DNA of 64,000 nt from an uncultured Prevotella sp. (GTDB lineage: Bacteria; Bacteroidota; Bacteroidia; Bacteroidales; Bacteroidaceae), in contig CAAGKM010000030.1 of assembly GCA_900770395.1 (NCBI GenBank), positions 310,001 to 374,000 of the forward strand. Direction: 5' to 3'. Made by a program: the position numbers and the translations under genes. Positions within the stretch are counted from its first letter, which is position 1, and each line of letters begins with the position of its first letter. Below, one piece after another: positions 43,829 through 51,950 of this stretch. The notes beneath the pieces are model-generated. The model did no database searches. It worked only from the letters and a program-made list of their open reading frames with translations, and was not told the origin of the DNA.

Positions 43829-46117
43829 TTAGCGCTTGATCACCTTATCTGCAACCTTTGCGTTGTTCCAGTCGGTGAGTGATGCGTTGCTGTTCCAGCT
43901 TTTAAAGTCTGGATAGGCTTCTTCTATATGAGCACGCTCAGTAGGCCACTGCCAGTCGCCAGGAACGATAATCATCTGAGGAGCCTCGCCATCAGCTGGT
44001 GCTTCTATCAGTGCAGCCATGTTGTCATTTGAGTTTACAACAATCTTGAACTTATCCTTGTTTTCGCTCAGTGTCCAGTTCTGGTCAATTGATTTATCAA
44101 TAACATACTCTATTGGGGTGTTAGTGATGGTTGTGGTGTTTATCATTTTTCCTGTGTTTGATTCACCAAGCATCGCATGAGCCTCACCAATCATATTATT
44201 GTCATAATAGATAGTAGCAGGCAATGTTCCACCAGCTGCAAGGCATTTTACAACAAGCTTGCTGCCTTTGTATTCTTCTTTTACCAATTCTCCATCTTCT
44301 TTTATCTGCTCAATCTCATCAACCTTAGTAATTTCAAGTACGATGTCGTTGAAGTCATAGTCATCAGTGCTTCCAAGATCCTCGCAGGCAAGAATCCATG
44401 ACTGAGACTTTGTGACGATGTCATTGGTGATAATCTTGATAGGAGCCTCTTCTTTAAAATCTCCGTCAATCCAACAAACAAAGTCATTCAGGTCACAGTC
44501 GCCAGAGTCATCGCCAAAGCCCATGAACTTTTTACCGTTATATTCCCATGTAATTGCCTTTACATTACCACGAGTGTTATCGGGTGATATTGAGTTATCT
44601 TTTGAACCACGATAAGACCATCCTTTAAGTGCCGTTTGATTATTCGTTACAACTTTTTTATCCCATGCCTGAAATACGTTAAAATACCTCTTGTTTAATA
44701 CGGGATCTGAATACGCAAAACTTGTCGCATATATCTGATGCGTTCCTTCACCAGTAACTCCGTCTATATCAGGTGTATTAGCGCTTGTGATAAAGAAACC
44801 AATATGTACATTTGCAGGAAAGTCGTAAGTAGGAGTACCTTCTCCATCTTCACCGAAATAGACCAATCTGCGGTTAGTACATGTTACGATAGAATTATCT
44901 GTCCATGTGCTTTGCATTTGCTGCAAATCCATATTTCCAACAGCTTTCCCGTCAACCTTTATATTTGTACTTGGCTGTGCATCCTCATAAAGAACGTATC
45001 TATTAACCGCTCTTGAATCTTGACCGTCTGTATAATAATAATAACCAAAAATGTTACCGTTTAGTGTAGCTCCATACATCATTGGGATACTTATTTGCGA
45101 GTTGGCAGCTTTTGTTGTATATACAACACCATGTTCCATATCTGCTACTTTTTTCCCTTGGCTCTCATACAACGCTTTTTTCTTTCCACAGCGATAATCG
45201 TCTCCTTCTTTAAAAAATGCATCATCTTCCCAGAATAGAGCCTTGCAATCACTGATTCGCCAAGTAACTTCCGATGTTGTTTGATTGTTAAGAGTATAGA
45301 ATTTCGCAGGGTATGATTGATGCGTATAATATGGGTTGGGATATACAAATTCAAGAACACCATTATTATCTTTAATCAAACCATAAAAGTACCCCAAATT
45401 AGTAACTTTGTTTCCTTCCTCATCATATAAGTCAGCATTTACATATCCATGTATTGGATTCCAATCTGGTTTGTCAAGACCATTTTTTAGTATTTTCTTA
45501 TATGGTCCATTAGGAGTTTTGCTATAATATACAAAATATTCATTTCCTTCTTGTTTTACTTGTCCATACCAACCTCCACTATTCATAACATGTGTCTCTC
45601 CATCCCATCGCTCCTCTATATCCCATCCTGTATGAGTGAACAACACATTTCCTTTTGTCACAGGGCAATTTTCTCCTGCACGAGTTTTTGCTCTTTTGGC
45701 ATTAGGAGTTATATTTGCGATACCATTATCAATCCCAATAATACCGCTAAAGATATATTTGTTTCCCTGCAAAACAGTAACAAAGACCTCATTGCTACCT
45801 TTTTGCACATCAAATGAAACTTCACCTTTACCGTTTGTAATGGATGTGGCGCATAAGAGTTGCTGGTTTTCACCAACAGAAAATATGCGCATTATACTAC
45901 TTCCGTCTGCGTTAGGCACATTTGCCTTCGCCGTCACTTTTGTCGCCATGCTCCAGTCCTGATTAGGGTCAACGGCACCAATCTTTTGTTCCCAGTTTGC
46001 TGCATATTCCTCAGCCTTGTAGTTGGGATTGAACATGTCATGATCGCCACAAGAGGCGAACAGCATACCGCCTGCAGCTATCGCCACAAGAGCGGTGTTA
46101 GAAATCAATTTCCTCAT
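43829..46117 (-). CDS. Large LruC-domain (DUF4842) lipoprotein
   Basis: 762 residues from the start at 46117, chosen because it opens a compact lipoprotein signal (MRKLISNTALVAIAAGGMLF, then ASC). Two LruC-type acidic motifs are present: SGDCDLNDFVCWIDG and STDDYDFNDIVLEI. The C terminus (VPGDWQWPTERAHIEEAYPDF) matches the DUF4842-type end of the 448-residue relative at 1471-2817. The extra N-terminal half is beta-rich and not recognised. The function is unknown; an exported surface protein is the safe statement. The gene stands alone, with its own promoter and terminator, bracketed by arrays D and C. Confidence 0.8.
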   Translation of the reverse strand: MRKLISNTALVAIAAGGMLFASCGDHDMFNPNYKAEEYAANWEQKIGAVDPNQDWSMATKVTAKANVPNADGSSIMRIFSVGENQQLLCATSITNGKGEVSFDVQKGSNEVFVTVLQGNKYIFSGIIGIDNGIANITPNAKRAKTRAGENCPVTKGNVLFTHTGWDIEERWDGETHVMNSGGWYGQVKQEGNEYFVYYSKTPNGPYKKILKNGLDKPDWNPIHGYVNADLYDEEGNKVTNLGYFYGLIKDNNGVLEFVYPNPYYTHQSYPAKFYTLNNQTTSEVTWRISDCKALFWEDDAFFKEGDDYRCGKKKALYESQGKKVADMEHGVVYTTKAANSQISIPMMYGATLNGNIFGYYYYTDGQDSRAVNRYVLYEDAQPSTNIKVDGKAVGNMDLQQMQSTWTDNSIVTCTNRRLVYFGEDGEGTPTYDFPANVHIGFFITSANTPDIDGVTGEGTHQIYATSFAYSDPVLNKRYFNVFQAWDKKVVTNNQTALKGWSYRGSKDNSISPDNTRGNVKAITWEYNGKKFMGFGDDSGDCDLNDFVCWIDGDFKEEAPIKIITNDIVTKSQSWILACEDLGSTDDYDFNDIVLEITKVDEIEQIKEDGELVKEEYKGSKLVVKCLAAGGTLPATIYYDNNMIGEAHAMLGESNTGKMINTTTITNTPIEYVIDKSIDQNWTLSENKDKFKIVVNSNDNMAALIEAPADGEAPQMIIVPGDWQWPTERAHIEEAYPDFKSWNSNASLTDWNNAKVADKVIKR

Positions 46118-46219
46118 AAAGTTTGATATCAATTCGTTTTTATATTAGTTACACAGTCTTAGACTTTTGCCCTTTTTATTAAAATTAAATATGTATATCG
46201 TGTATTTTGTATTCGGGGG

Positions 46220-46250
46220 CAAAGGTAATAATTTTTCTAAAAACATCAAA
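46220..46250 (-). promoter_or_regulatory. Promoter of the large LruC gene
   Basis: On the minus strand TACCTTTG (46220-46227) and TTTG (46247-46250) are 19 bp apart. The leader before the start at 46117 is about 95 nt, longer than at other genes in the window. Confidence 0.75.
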
Positions 46251-46379
46251 ATATTTTTCCTGTTTTTTTTAATTTGAAATGGAAAAAGTCATTATTGTGT
46301 ATAAAAGATTGTCAAAATAGTGTCGGTTGTGACGGAGTTGAATGACCAAATGATATTGGCAGAATTTATTTTACAAGAG

Positions 46380-46470
46380 GGCTTCTGAGAATCGCGTGAA
46401 ATCATCCAAACGCTTTCCCCGTCGCAAATATGCCCAAATTTCGAATTTTGTAATTGCTTGATAGTCTGCG
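46380..46470 (-). repeat. Conserved flank of array C (copy 2)
   Basis: It carries GGCTTCTGAGAATCGCGT at 46380-46397, AAATCATCCAA, and CTTGATAGTCTGC 76 bp further, as in copy 1 at 43181-43270. On the minus strand it reads as a decayed peptide (VWMISRDSQKP in one frame, LDDFTRFSEALL in another). A single copy of the array A motif, TGTCGGTTGTGACGGA, lies just to the left at 46321-46336. Confidence 0.7.
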
Positions 46471-46514
46471 TTTTATAATTTTCGGCATTATTCTTTCCGT
46501 ATAAATTCCGTTGT

Positions 46515-46616
46515 AACACTTAACTGTTGCCTCAGAAACACTTAACTGTTGTTTTTAGAACACTTAAGTGTTGCTTTTTGAACACTTAACTGTTACTTCG
46601 GCAACACTTAACTGTT
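46515..46616. repeat. Array C: five near-palindromic repeats with exact 22-bp period
   Basis: AACACTTAACTGTT or, in the third copy, the perfect palindrome AACACTTAAGTGTT occurs at 46515, 46537, 46559, 46581 and 46603, exactly 22 bp apart each time. The 8-bp spacers differ. No consensus promoter sits at either end. The rest of 46617-46776 shows nothing recognisable. Confidence 0.88.
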
Positions 46617-46776
46617 ACGACGGAACTACTTGTTTTCTTCAAAGATTTTATTTCGGTCCTGGCTAAAAACCGCATTAATATTCATTTCCCTTTTCCAGAA
46701 TGAAAAAAATATATGCGGGAATTTTTCGTGTTTATTTTTACAAAACGTGATAAAAAGCATTATTTTCACAAAATTT

Positions 46777-46808
46777 TTTGGCTGTGTCAGAAAAAAACAG
46801 TAATTTCG
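46777..46808 (+). promoter_or_regulatory. Promoter of the flavin reductase-rnhB operon
   Basis: TTTG (46777-46780) and TAATTTCG (46801-46808; one mismatch in the -7 box) are 20 bp apart. They lie 23 bp before the start at 46832 and support that start over the one at 46778. Confidence 0.6.
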
Positions 46809-46831
46809 CCACCGAAACAACAATAAAACCG

Positions 46832-47485
46832 ATGAAGAAAGAATTTAAGCAGTGCCCCCAGGGCATAGACGAGAGCAAGCTGTATGGCTTTTCATGGATG
46901 GAGCATGTACTTGCCATACCGTCGCCATTGGTTGTGGTGACATCATATAAGGCAAACGGCAAGCCAAACGCCACCATGCAGTCGTGGTGTACGTTTACAG
47001 GAGACGGCGGCGCCATGCGGGTGATTTTTGCAGACGTAAACAAATACGGGCACATGTATCAGTCGGTGAAGGAAACGGGAGTGATGGTGGTAAACTTCCC
47101 CTCAAGGGAGATTTTTAATAAATGTATGGCGACCATAGCCAACAACGGTTACGATACAGACGAGATAACGGCAGTGGGACTGACCGTAGAGCCTGCCACC
47201 GTGATCAGCGCGCCAAGAATCAGCGAGTGTTTCCTCAATCTGGAGTGCGAGCTGGAATGGGAGCACGACCTGTGTGCCGGCTCCTGCCATTCCGTGCTGT
47301 GCGCAAGGGTGGTGAATGTGTGCATGGACGAGCAGCACTACGATGCTGAGCGGCTTGGGCGCTATGGCGGCACGGGCTATCTGTATAATATCCATTCACC
47401 GCGCAATCCCGAGACAGGAAAGGCTGAGAATACTTGTGTTGGCACTATAGGAGGACTGACAAAATACGAAGAACTTGAGAAATAA
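46832..47485 (+). CDS. Flavin reductase-like (FMN-binding split barrel) protein
   Basis: 217 residues from the start at 46832 (MKKEFKQCPQGIDES). It has the split-barrel layout of the flavin reductase family: SPLVVVTSYKANGKPNATMQ early, the FMN-contact region KETGVMVVNFPSREIF, and SECFLNLECELEWEHDLC before the last strand HSVLCARVVNVCMDE. Such proteins bind FMN and reduce it or use it in redox reactions; the actual substrate is unknown. It is followed after 12 bp by rnhB, with which it is probably co-transcribed. Confidence 0.82.
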   Translation: MKKEFKQCPQGIDESKLYGFSWMEHVLAIPSPLVVVTSYKANGKPNATMQSWCTFTGDGGAMRVIFADVNKYGHMYQSVKETGVMVVNFPSREIFNKCMATIANNGYDTDEITAVGLTVEPATVISAPRISECFLNLECELEWEHDLCAGSCHSVLCARVVNVCMDEQHYDAERLGRYGGTGYLYNIHSPRNPETGKAENTCVGTIGGLTKYEELEK

Positions 47486-47497
47486 ATCAAAATAACG

Positions 47498-48145
47498 ATG
47501 ACTGCAAAGACTCATAACATATTATTGCCGCATTATTACGAGGGAAAGATTGAGGCAGGCTGCGATGAGGCAGGGCGCGGCTGTCTTGCAGGCAGCGTGT
47601 ACGCCGCTGCGGTGATACTGCCAACGGACTATCACAACGACTTGCTCAACGACTCGAAACAGCTCACTGAGAAACGCCGCTATCAGCTACGCACGGAGAT
47701 AGAGCGCGATGCCCTGGCGTGGGCGGTGGGTATTGTCACTCCCGAGGAGATAGACAGGATAAACATTCTCAACGCCTCGATACTTGCCATGCACAGGGCA
47801 GTGGACCAGCTGACCGTGCGCCCCGAGGCGATAATCGTGGACGGCAATAAGTTTAAGCCCTACCGTGACCCTCAGACAGGACTCATTCTGCCCCACACCA
47901 CAATAGTGAAGGGCGACGGCAAGTATCTCGCAATAGCTGCCGCAAGCATACTGGCAAAGACCTACCGCGACGACTACATGAACCGTCTTGCCGAGGAATA
48001 TCCGCACTATGACTGGCGCAGCAACAAAGGCTATCCCACAAAGAAACACCGCGAGGGAATCAGACAGCACGGCGTAAGTCCCTATCACCGCATGTCGTAC
48101 AACCTGCTTGGCGACGGACAGATGGAGATACAGTTTCCAGAGTGA
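47498..48145 (+). CDS. rnhB: Ribonuclease HII
   Basis: A 215-residue enzyme that cuts the RNA strand of RNA-DNA hybrids and starts removal of misincorporated ribonucleotides. The N-terminal signature EAGCDEAGRGCLAGSVYAAA holds the first catalytic acids (Asp/Glu in CDEAGRG). Later family motifs are LLNDSKQLTEKRR, IIVDGNKF, IVKGDGKYLAIAAASILAKT and the C-terminal GYPTKKHREGIRQHGVSPYHR. Length and motif order are normal. Confidence 0.95.
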   Translation: MTAKTHNILLPHYYEGKIEAGCDEAGRGCLAGSVYAAAVILPTDYHNDLLNDSKQLTEKRRYQLRTEIERDALAWAVGIVTPEEIDRINILNASILAMHRAVDQLTVRPEAIIVDGNKFKPYRDPQTGLILPHTTIVKGDGKYLAIAAASILAKTYRDDYMNRLAEEYPHYDWRSNKGYPTKKHREGIRQHGVSPYHRMSYNLLGDGQMEIQFPE

Positions 48146-48177
48146 CTCGCTGTAATTAAATCCATAATTACCTTATC

Positions 48178-49452
48178 TCAATCTTTCAAGCACCCTATAG
48201 GCACAACATATACACCATCTTCACGACGGTAGGCAAATCTGCCCGTGGCAGTGAGCACCATAAGAAATGCCGGCGCTTTCATCCGCTCTGTGTCAATCTT
48301 TGCGGCAAGAGTTTTCAATGTGTCGGCTCCTTCGTCCACCAACTTATCACCTCCGAGCTTTATCTCGATAAGTCCAAAAGCACCGTTGCGCAAATGGAGC
48401 ACAGCATCACACTCCAAGCCTGTTTTGTCGCGATAATGATAAATCTGTCCGTCCAAAACGTCGGCAAACACACGCAGGTCACGGATACAGAGTGTCTCAA
48501 ACAGCAGTCCCATGGTGTTGAGGTCACCAATAAGGTCGGAAGGTCCGAGGCCTAATGCAGCCACAGCTATCGACGGGTCTACGAAATAGCGTGTGTCGGA
48601 AGTGCGGATGGCAGTCTTTGAGCGCAGGTTTGGGTTCCATGCCATGGAATCCTCGATTACAAATATCTTCTTCAGCACATCAATATATGATGCTATGGTT
48701 TTGGCTTCTGCTGAGTTCTCGTCGAACATGCGGATGTCCTCAACAATGGTGGATATGCTTGCCTGTGTTCCCTGGTGGCGTGAATAGGAACGCATTAGCC
48801 GCCTTACTGTCTCCACATTACGGCGAACCCCGTCTACTCTTGACATGTCTGATTTTGTGACACCGTCATAATAATATTTTGCCTGGTCAAGTGCAAGCTG
48901 TTTTTCGAGTGTTGTGGCATAGGGCCAACCGCCACGGCAGATGAGAAAGGCTATGTCATCAAGCGTAAGCTTATTGATACCCATAATATTGTCAGGGGTA
49001 TGAAAAAGCTCACCGAGACTGACTTCACCTGATGACTCGCCTGACTCGTAGAGGCTCATTGGGCGCATGGTGAGCCATGCAAAGCGTCCTGTTCCGGAAT
49101 GGGTGATGGCATCGGTCTTTGCCGGCACCGCCGACCCTGTGAGCACAAACTGCCCGGGACCATTCCTGTGGTCTACCTCGAAACGCACGGCATCCCAAAG
49201 CTTTGGAGCTATCTGCCATTCGTCAATAAGTATTGGAGGAGTTCCCACAAGTAAGGCTTGAGGATTGACATCAGCCATCCTCAAATTCTGTCGCATCTGT
49301 GTCGGCTCGTCCATATACAGCACTGTTGAGGCATGTTGTGCCGCTGTTGTTGTTTTGCCGCACCATTTGGGTCCCTCTATCAGTACTGCGCCGATACCTG
49401 CCAGGCAACGTTGAAGTATTCTGTCTGCTATTCGTTGTTTGTACTGTGCCAT
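48178..49452 (-). CDS. AAA (AAA_14) ATPase with DUF4143 C-terminal domain, second copy
   Basis: 424 residues. Walker A is GPKWCGKTT (27-35), Walker B PILIDE (73-78) with the usual WQIAPKLWDAVR after it, and sensor region VLTGSAVPA. The DUF4143 half ends in a PD-(D/E)xK-like core that looks intact: GLECDAVLHLRNGAFGLIEIKLGG (Asp plus E-x-K). It is only distantly related to the first copy (41666-42865), which has a different C-terminal core. The function of the family is unknown; its sporadic spread and nuclease-like end suggest DNA-related or defence roles, but that is inference. It is preceded by array B and an exact promoter. Confidence 0.88.
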   Translation of the reverse strand: MAQYKQRIADRILQRCLAGIGAVLIEGPKWCGKTTTAAQHASTVLYMDEPTQMRQNLRMADVNPQALLVGTPPILIDEWQIAPKLWDAVRFEVDHRNGPGQFVLTGSAVPAKTDAITHSGTGRFAWLTMRPMSLYESGESSGEVSLGELFHTPDNIMGINKLTLDDIAFLICRGGWPYATTLEKQLALDQAKYYYDGVTKSDMSRVDGVRRNVETVRRLMRSYSRHQGTQASISTIVEDIRMFDENSAEAKTIASYIDVLKKIFVIEDSMAWNPNLRSKTAIRTSDTRYFVDPSIAVAALGLGPSDLIGDLNTMGLLFETLCIRDLRVFADVLDGQIYHYRDKTGLECDAVLHLRNGAFGLIEIKLGGDKLVDEGADTLKTLAAKIDTERMKAPAFLMVLTATGRFAYRREDGVYVVPIGCLKD

Positions 49453-49480
49453 AGTTGGTTACAATATGTTATTCTGGCTG

Positions 49481-49512
49481 CAAAGGTAATGATTTTTTTT
49501 GTTATTTCCAAA
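49481..49512 (-). promoter_or_regulatory. Promoter of the second DUF4143 ATPase
   Basis: On the minus strand TACCTTTG (49481-49488) and TTTG (49509-49512) are exactly 20 bp apart, 29 bp upstream of the start. The -33 box lies inside the first palindrome of array B. Confidence 0.8.
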
Positions 49513-49587
49513 CTTGGACTAATTTTATTTCCTAATTTGGCTGATTTTTATTTCCAAACTTGGACCAATTTCATTTCCAAACTTGGC
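49507..49587. repeat. Array B: four palindromes with exact 23-bp period at an ATPase promoter
   Basis: TCCAAACTTGGA-type palindromes (5-bp arms, 2-nt centre) start at 49507, 49530, 49553 and 49576, exactly 23 bp apart. The second is TCCTAATTTGGC and the fourth ends in C. The spacers are A/T-rich and similar (AATTTCAT-like). The first copy covers the -33 box of the ATPase promoter, so a bound protein would block it. The sequence from 49597 to 49769 shows nothing else. Confidence 0.85.
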
Positions 49588-49769
49588 AAAAACAGAACTT
49601 GCAAATTTTATCGAATATAATCGATAAAAGCATGGTTATGGAAAATAAGAATCTGTAAAAGTTTGTATTTTTTTTCAAACATACTTTGAATAGTGGGAGA
49701 TATCCGTTGCATAGCCCTAAAGAAATTTAAAATCACGGGGAGCACGATATAAATTTCACAGTTTTTATA

Positions 49770-49777
49770 TAATTTTG
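49770..49777 (+). promoter_or_regulatory. -7 box before a small secreted-protein ORF
   Basis: TAATTTTG matches TAnnTTTG and lies 19 bp before the ATG at 49797. No clear -33 element is visible. Confidence 0.4.
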
Positions 49778-49796
49778 CAGCAGGAAACAAGAAGCG

Positions 49797-50207
49797 ATGA
49801 GAAGCTGTAACATAAGGCACGCAAGAATATACGCAACGGTGCTGACCTTCATTATAATGATGATGGCAGTGCCTGCCCATGCCTTGTGTATAGCTGATAT
49901 TCAGGATGAAAGTACAGAATGCCGCGACACACTGACTGATGCCGACAAGCACGACCGGCAGCATGGCACTGCCATGATAGGTGACAACACCGCCACCAGC
50001 CGCATCTGCACGTCACGGCCGTCGAGGCTGATTACTCCGCACGGTCCTGCACCGGAAAAGCTTCATGCAAGGGCTTCACACGCCACGGCACATCACATTA
50101 ACAACAACCATAAAAGACATACCACAAACTGTTCGGCAACATCACCGTGCCGTATGGTTGCCTCACGCCATTATTACGTCATTGCGTTGAGGCGCATTCT
50201 TTGTTAG
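49797..50207 (+). CDS. Small predicted secreted protein, unknown function
   Basis: 136 residues. The N terminus looks like a signal peptide (ATVLTFIIMMMAVPAHA, cleavage probably after AHA). The rest is rich in His, Thr, Arg and Cys with little predicted structure (ATAHHINNNHKRHTTN), unusual for a folded protein. Support is the -7 box at the right distance and the good signal sequence. Against it is the composition and no recognised family. It could bind metal through its histidines, but that is a guess. It may also be a chance frame. Confidence 0.45.
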   Translation: MRSCNIRHARIYATVLTFIIMMMAVPAHALCIADIQDESTECRDTLTDADKHDRQHGTAMIGDNTATSRICTSRPSRLITPHGPAPEKLHARASHATAHHINNNHKRHTTNCSATSPCRMVASRHYYVIALRRILC

Positions 50208-50305
50208 GGGCGATTTTTCAATTTATGAAACAACGTTAGACGAATGTCAATTATGAATTAATCAACCCGTTATTAAAAAAACAAAAATTAAAAGAAAAAT
50301 CAATC

Positions 50306-50707
50306 ATGACAAAGATAAAGAATCTGGAGATGGCTGCCGCCATTTCCTCAAATAGTGACGTAAACGTAAGTAACTCATTTTTCGGACTGTGCGAAAAGGC
50401 AACCTATCTGCCTACAGGCAGCCGCATAGCAGTGACGGTGCAGGAATACAGTCCGGAAAACGGCGACCGTCTGGCACGCCTGCTCAACGGTACCTTCGAC
50501 AAGATTGAGGAGGCTACCGACCACGGAACGAAGATAATGCAGACGGCAATAGGCAACGTTCGTGCCGAGATTTGCCATTCATCCGATGAGCAGTTCCTTG
50601 CGGTACAGCTGTTCCGCTTTGCTGATTTCCGCTATCATCCGCTTACAGACATTAAATATTATAAGGACAGTCAGGCGGAAAAAGTGGGGTATCTGCTGCA
50701 GGTTTAA
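50306..50707 (+). CDS. Small cytoplasmic protein, unknown function
   Basis: 133 residues with no signal peptide or membrane segment and a balanced composition typical of a real protein (CEKATYLPTGSRIAVTVQEY; FLAVQLFRFADFRYHPL). I do not recognise a family. It follows the small secreted-protein frame by 98 bp in the same direction and ends before a REP-like hairpin that it shares with the convergent TlpA gene. Confidence 0.6.
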   Translation: MTKIKNLEMAAAISSNSDVNVSNSFFGLCEKATYLPTGSRIAVTVQEYSPENGDRLARLLNGTFDKIEEATDHGTKIMQTAIGNVRAEICHSSDEQFLAVQLFRFADFRYHPLTDIKYYKDSQAEKVGYLLQV

Positions 50708-50732
50708 GAAAACAGGAAGTGTAAAGATATAA

Positions 50733-50767
50733 TTAGGCACGGATTACACGGAATAATCCGTGCCTAA
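50733..50767. repeat. REP-like hairpin, copy 1
   Basis: A perfect inverted repeat with 14-bp arms (TTAGGCACGGATTA and its complement) around CACGGAA lies between two convergent genes. The same outer sequence, including the following TTTATGTCAT, recurs at 62101-62183. It may end transcription from both sides. Confidence 0.8.
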
Positions 50768-50779
50768 TTTATGTCATCT

Positions 50780-51943
50780 TTATTTGCTCGCACTTTCCAG
50801 CATCGCCTCTACCGCAGCTGGGTCGTGACCTGCAAACATTATCTCGCCCTTGTCGTTGATGACCAGCATATAGGGAATACCCTGTATGTTGTAAGCCTCG
50901 GTGACAGGTTTTGCGAGGTCGGTGGGCAGGCAGAGCTGCGTCCACTCCATCTTCTCCTGCTCCATTGCCTTGCGCCAGTCGGCATCCTTACGGTCGAGCG
51001 ACACGGCAAGGAAGTTTACCTTTTTATATTTTTTCCACATCTCACGCACATGGGGAATGGCAGCGCGGCATGGACCGCACCATGATGCCCAGAAGTCAAT
51101 CACAGCCCATTCGCCAGGCTTCACCCATTCCGATGCCTTGTGTTTCGTATTGTCAGGAGCAATGGCAGTGAAGTCTGTCCAGAGAGTGTTGCGCAGACGT
51201 TTGCGGTTCTCGTCAATGCCCTTCTTCAGAGCGGCAAGCCTCACCTTGTCGGCGGCAGGCTGCACCGATGCCCAGATGTCGTCAAGCTCTTTGGCTGTGT
51301 AAGCATACTGCTCCTCCATGGCTGCGCACCATTTATAGAGACTGATGGCGTAGGTGGGATGCTGCTCAATAAACTTACGGTTGGCTTCGTTGCAGGCTTT
51401 TTCAGCATTATCGAAAATCTTTTCGAGCTGAGCCTCACGTTCTGCGGTGCGTCCTGGCTCTCTTGCCACCCACAGATTGTAGTGGGCAATGCTCTTGGCA
51501 ATCTCCAGCGGACGCATGGCGGCACGATATTCTAAGTATTCTTTCTGTGTGGTGCCGCCGCTGATTTTCAGACGCGCCTCACGTTGCAGTCCCATAGGAC
51601 CGAAACAGAACGATGGCGGCAGACTGTCTACATGTTCCGCCTCAATGGTTATGTTGCTGTTGTCGAGCATCAGTTCGATAGAGCTATCCATGAGGTCCTT
51701 CTCTTCGTTGCCAGTGCCGAGCGTTATCTCGCACATCGTGGGAGAACTGACGGTGCCCGTGATACGGAACGTACCGTCGGCAGCCATACCCTCGGCAATC
51801 TTATCTCTGCCACGTTCGCTGGTAGCCACCTTTATGGGGGTGCCCTGTTTCAGTCCGGGAATCTTGCCCTCAATTACAAACTGCTGGGCATTTATGCCGC
51901 AAACGCACAGCAGTGCTGCGGCAATGGAAAAAATCTTTTTCAT
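50780..51943 (-). CDS. TlpA-like thioredoxin with N-terminal DUF4369, second of a tandem pair
   Basis: 387 residues, exported (signal peptide ending GINAQ). The N-terminal DUF4369 beta domain (about 20-120; FVIEGKIPGLKQGTP) is followed by a helical linker and a thioredoxin-fold domain with the active site WASWCGPCRA (CGPC) in DFWASWCGPCRAAIPHVRE and a cis-Pro region GIPYMLVIN. It should act as a periplasmic thiol-disulfide reductant. The neighbour at 51951-53129 has the same layout and nearly the same active-site region, so they arose by duplication. It is the last gene of the second import locus. Confidence 0.88.
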   Translation of the reverse strand: MKKIFSIAAALLCVCGINAQQFVIEGKIPGLKQGTPIKVATSERGRDKIAEGMAADGTFRITGTVSSPTMCEITLGTGNEEKDLMDSSIELMLDNSNITIEAEHVDSLPPSFCFGPMGLQREARLKISGGTTQKEYLEYRAAMRPLEIAKSIAHYNLWVAREPGRTAEREAQLEKIFDNAEKACNEANRKFIEQHPTYAISLYKWCAAMEEQYAYTAKELDDIWASVQPAADKVRLAALKKGIDENRKRLRNTLWTDFTAIAPDNTKHKASEWVKPGEWAVIDFWASWCGPCRAAIPHVREMWKKYKKVNFLAVSLDRKDADWRKAMEQEKMEWTQLCLPTDLAKPVTEAYNIQGIPYMLVINDKGEIMFAGHDPAAVEAMLESASK

Positions 51944-51950
51944 ATATTCT

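Noticed and set aside
46292..46519. 75-residue ORF on the minus strand
   Set aside because: It runs through the flank shared with 43181-43270, where the corresponding frame is broken, and into array C; it looks like a decayed repeat, not a gene.
49608..49964. 118-residue ORF on the minus strand
   Set aside because: It overlaps the -7 box and the signal peptide of the plus-strand ORF and contains no family motif.
41400..50000. Integrated phage or insertion sequence in the accessory region
   Set aside because: No transposase, integrase or phage structural gene is visible, and rnhB and other housekeeping-type genes are interspersed.
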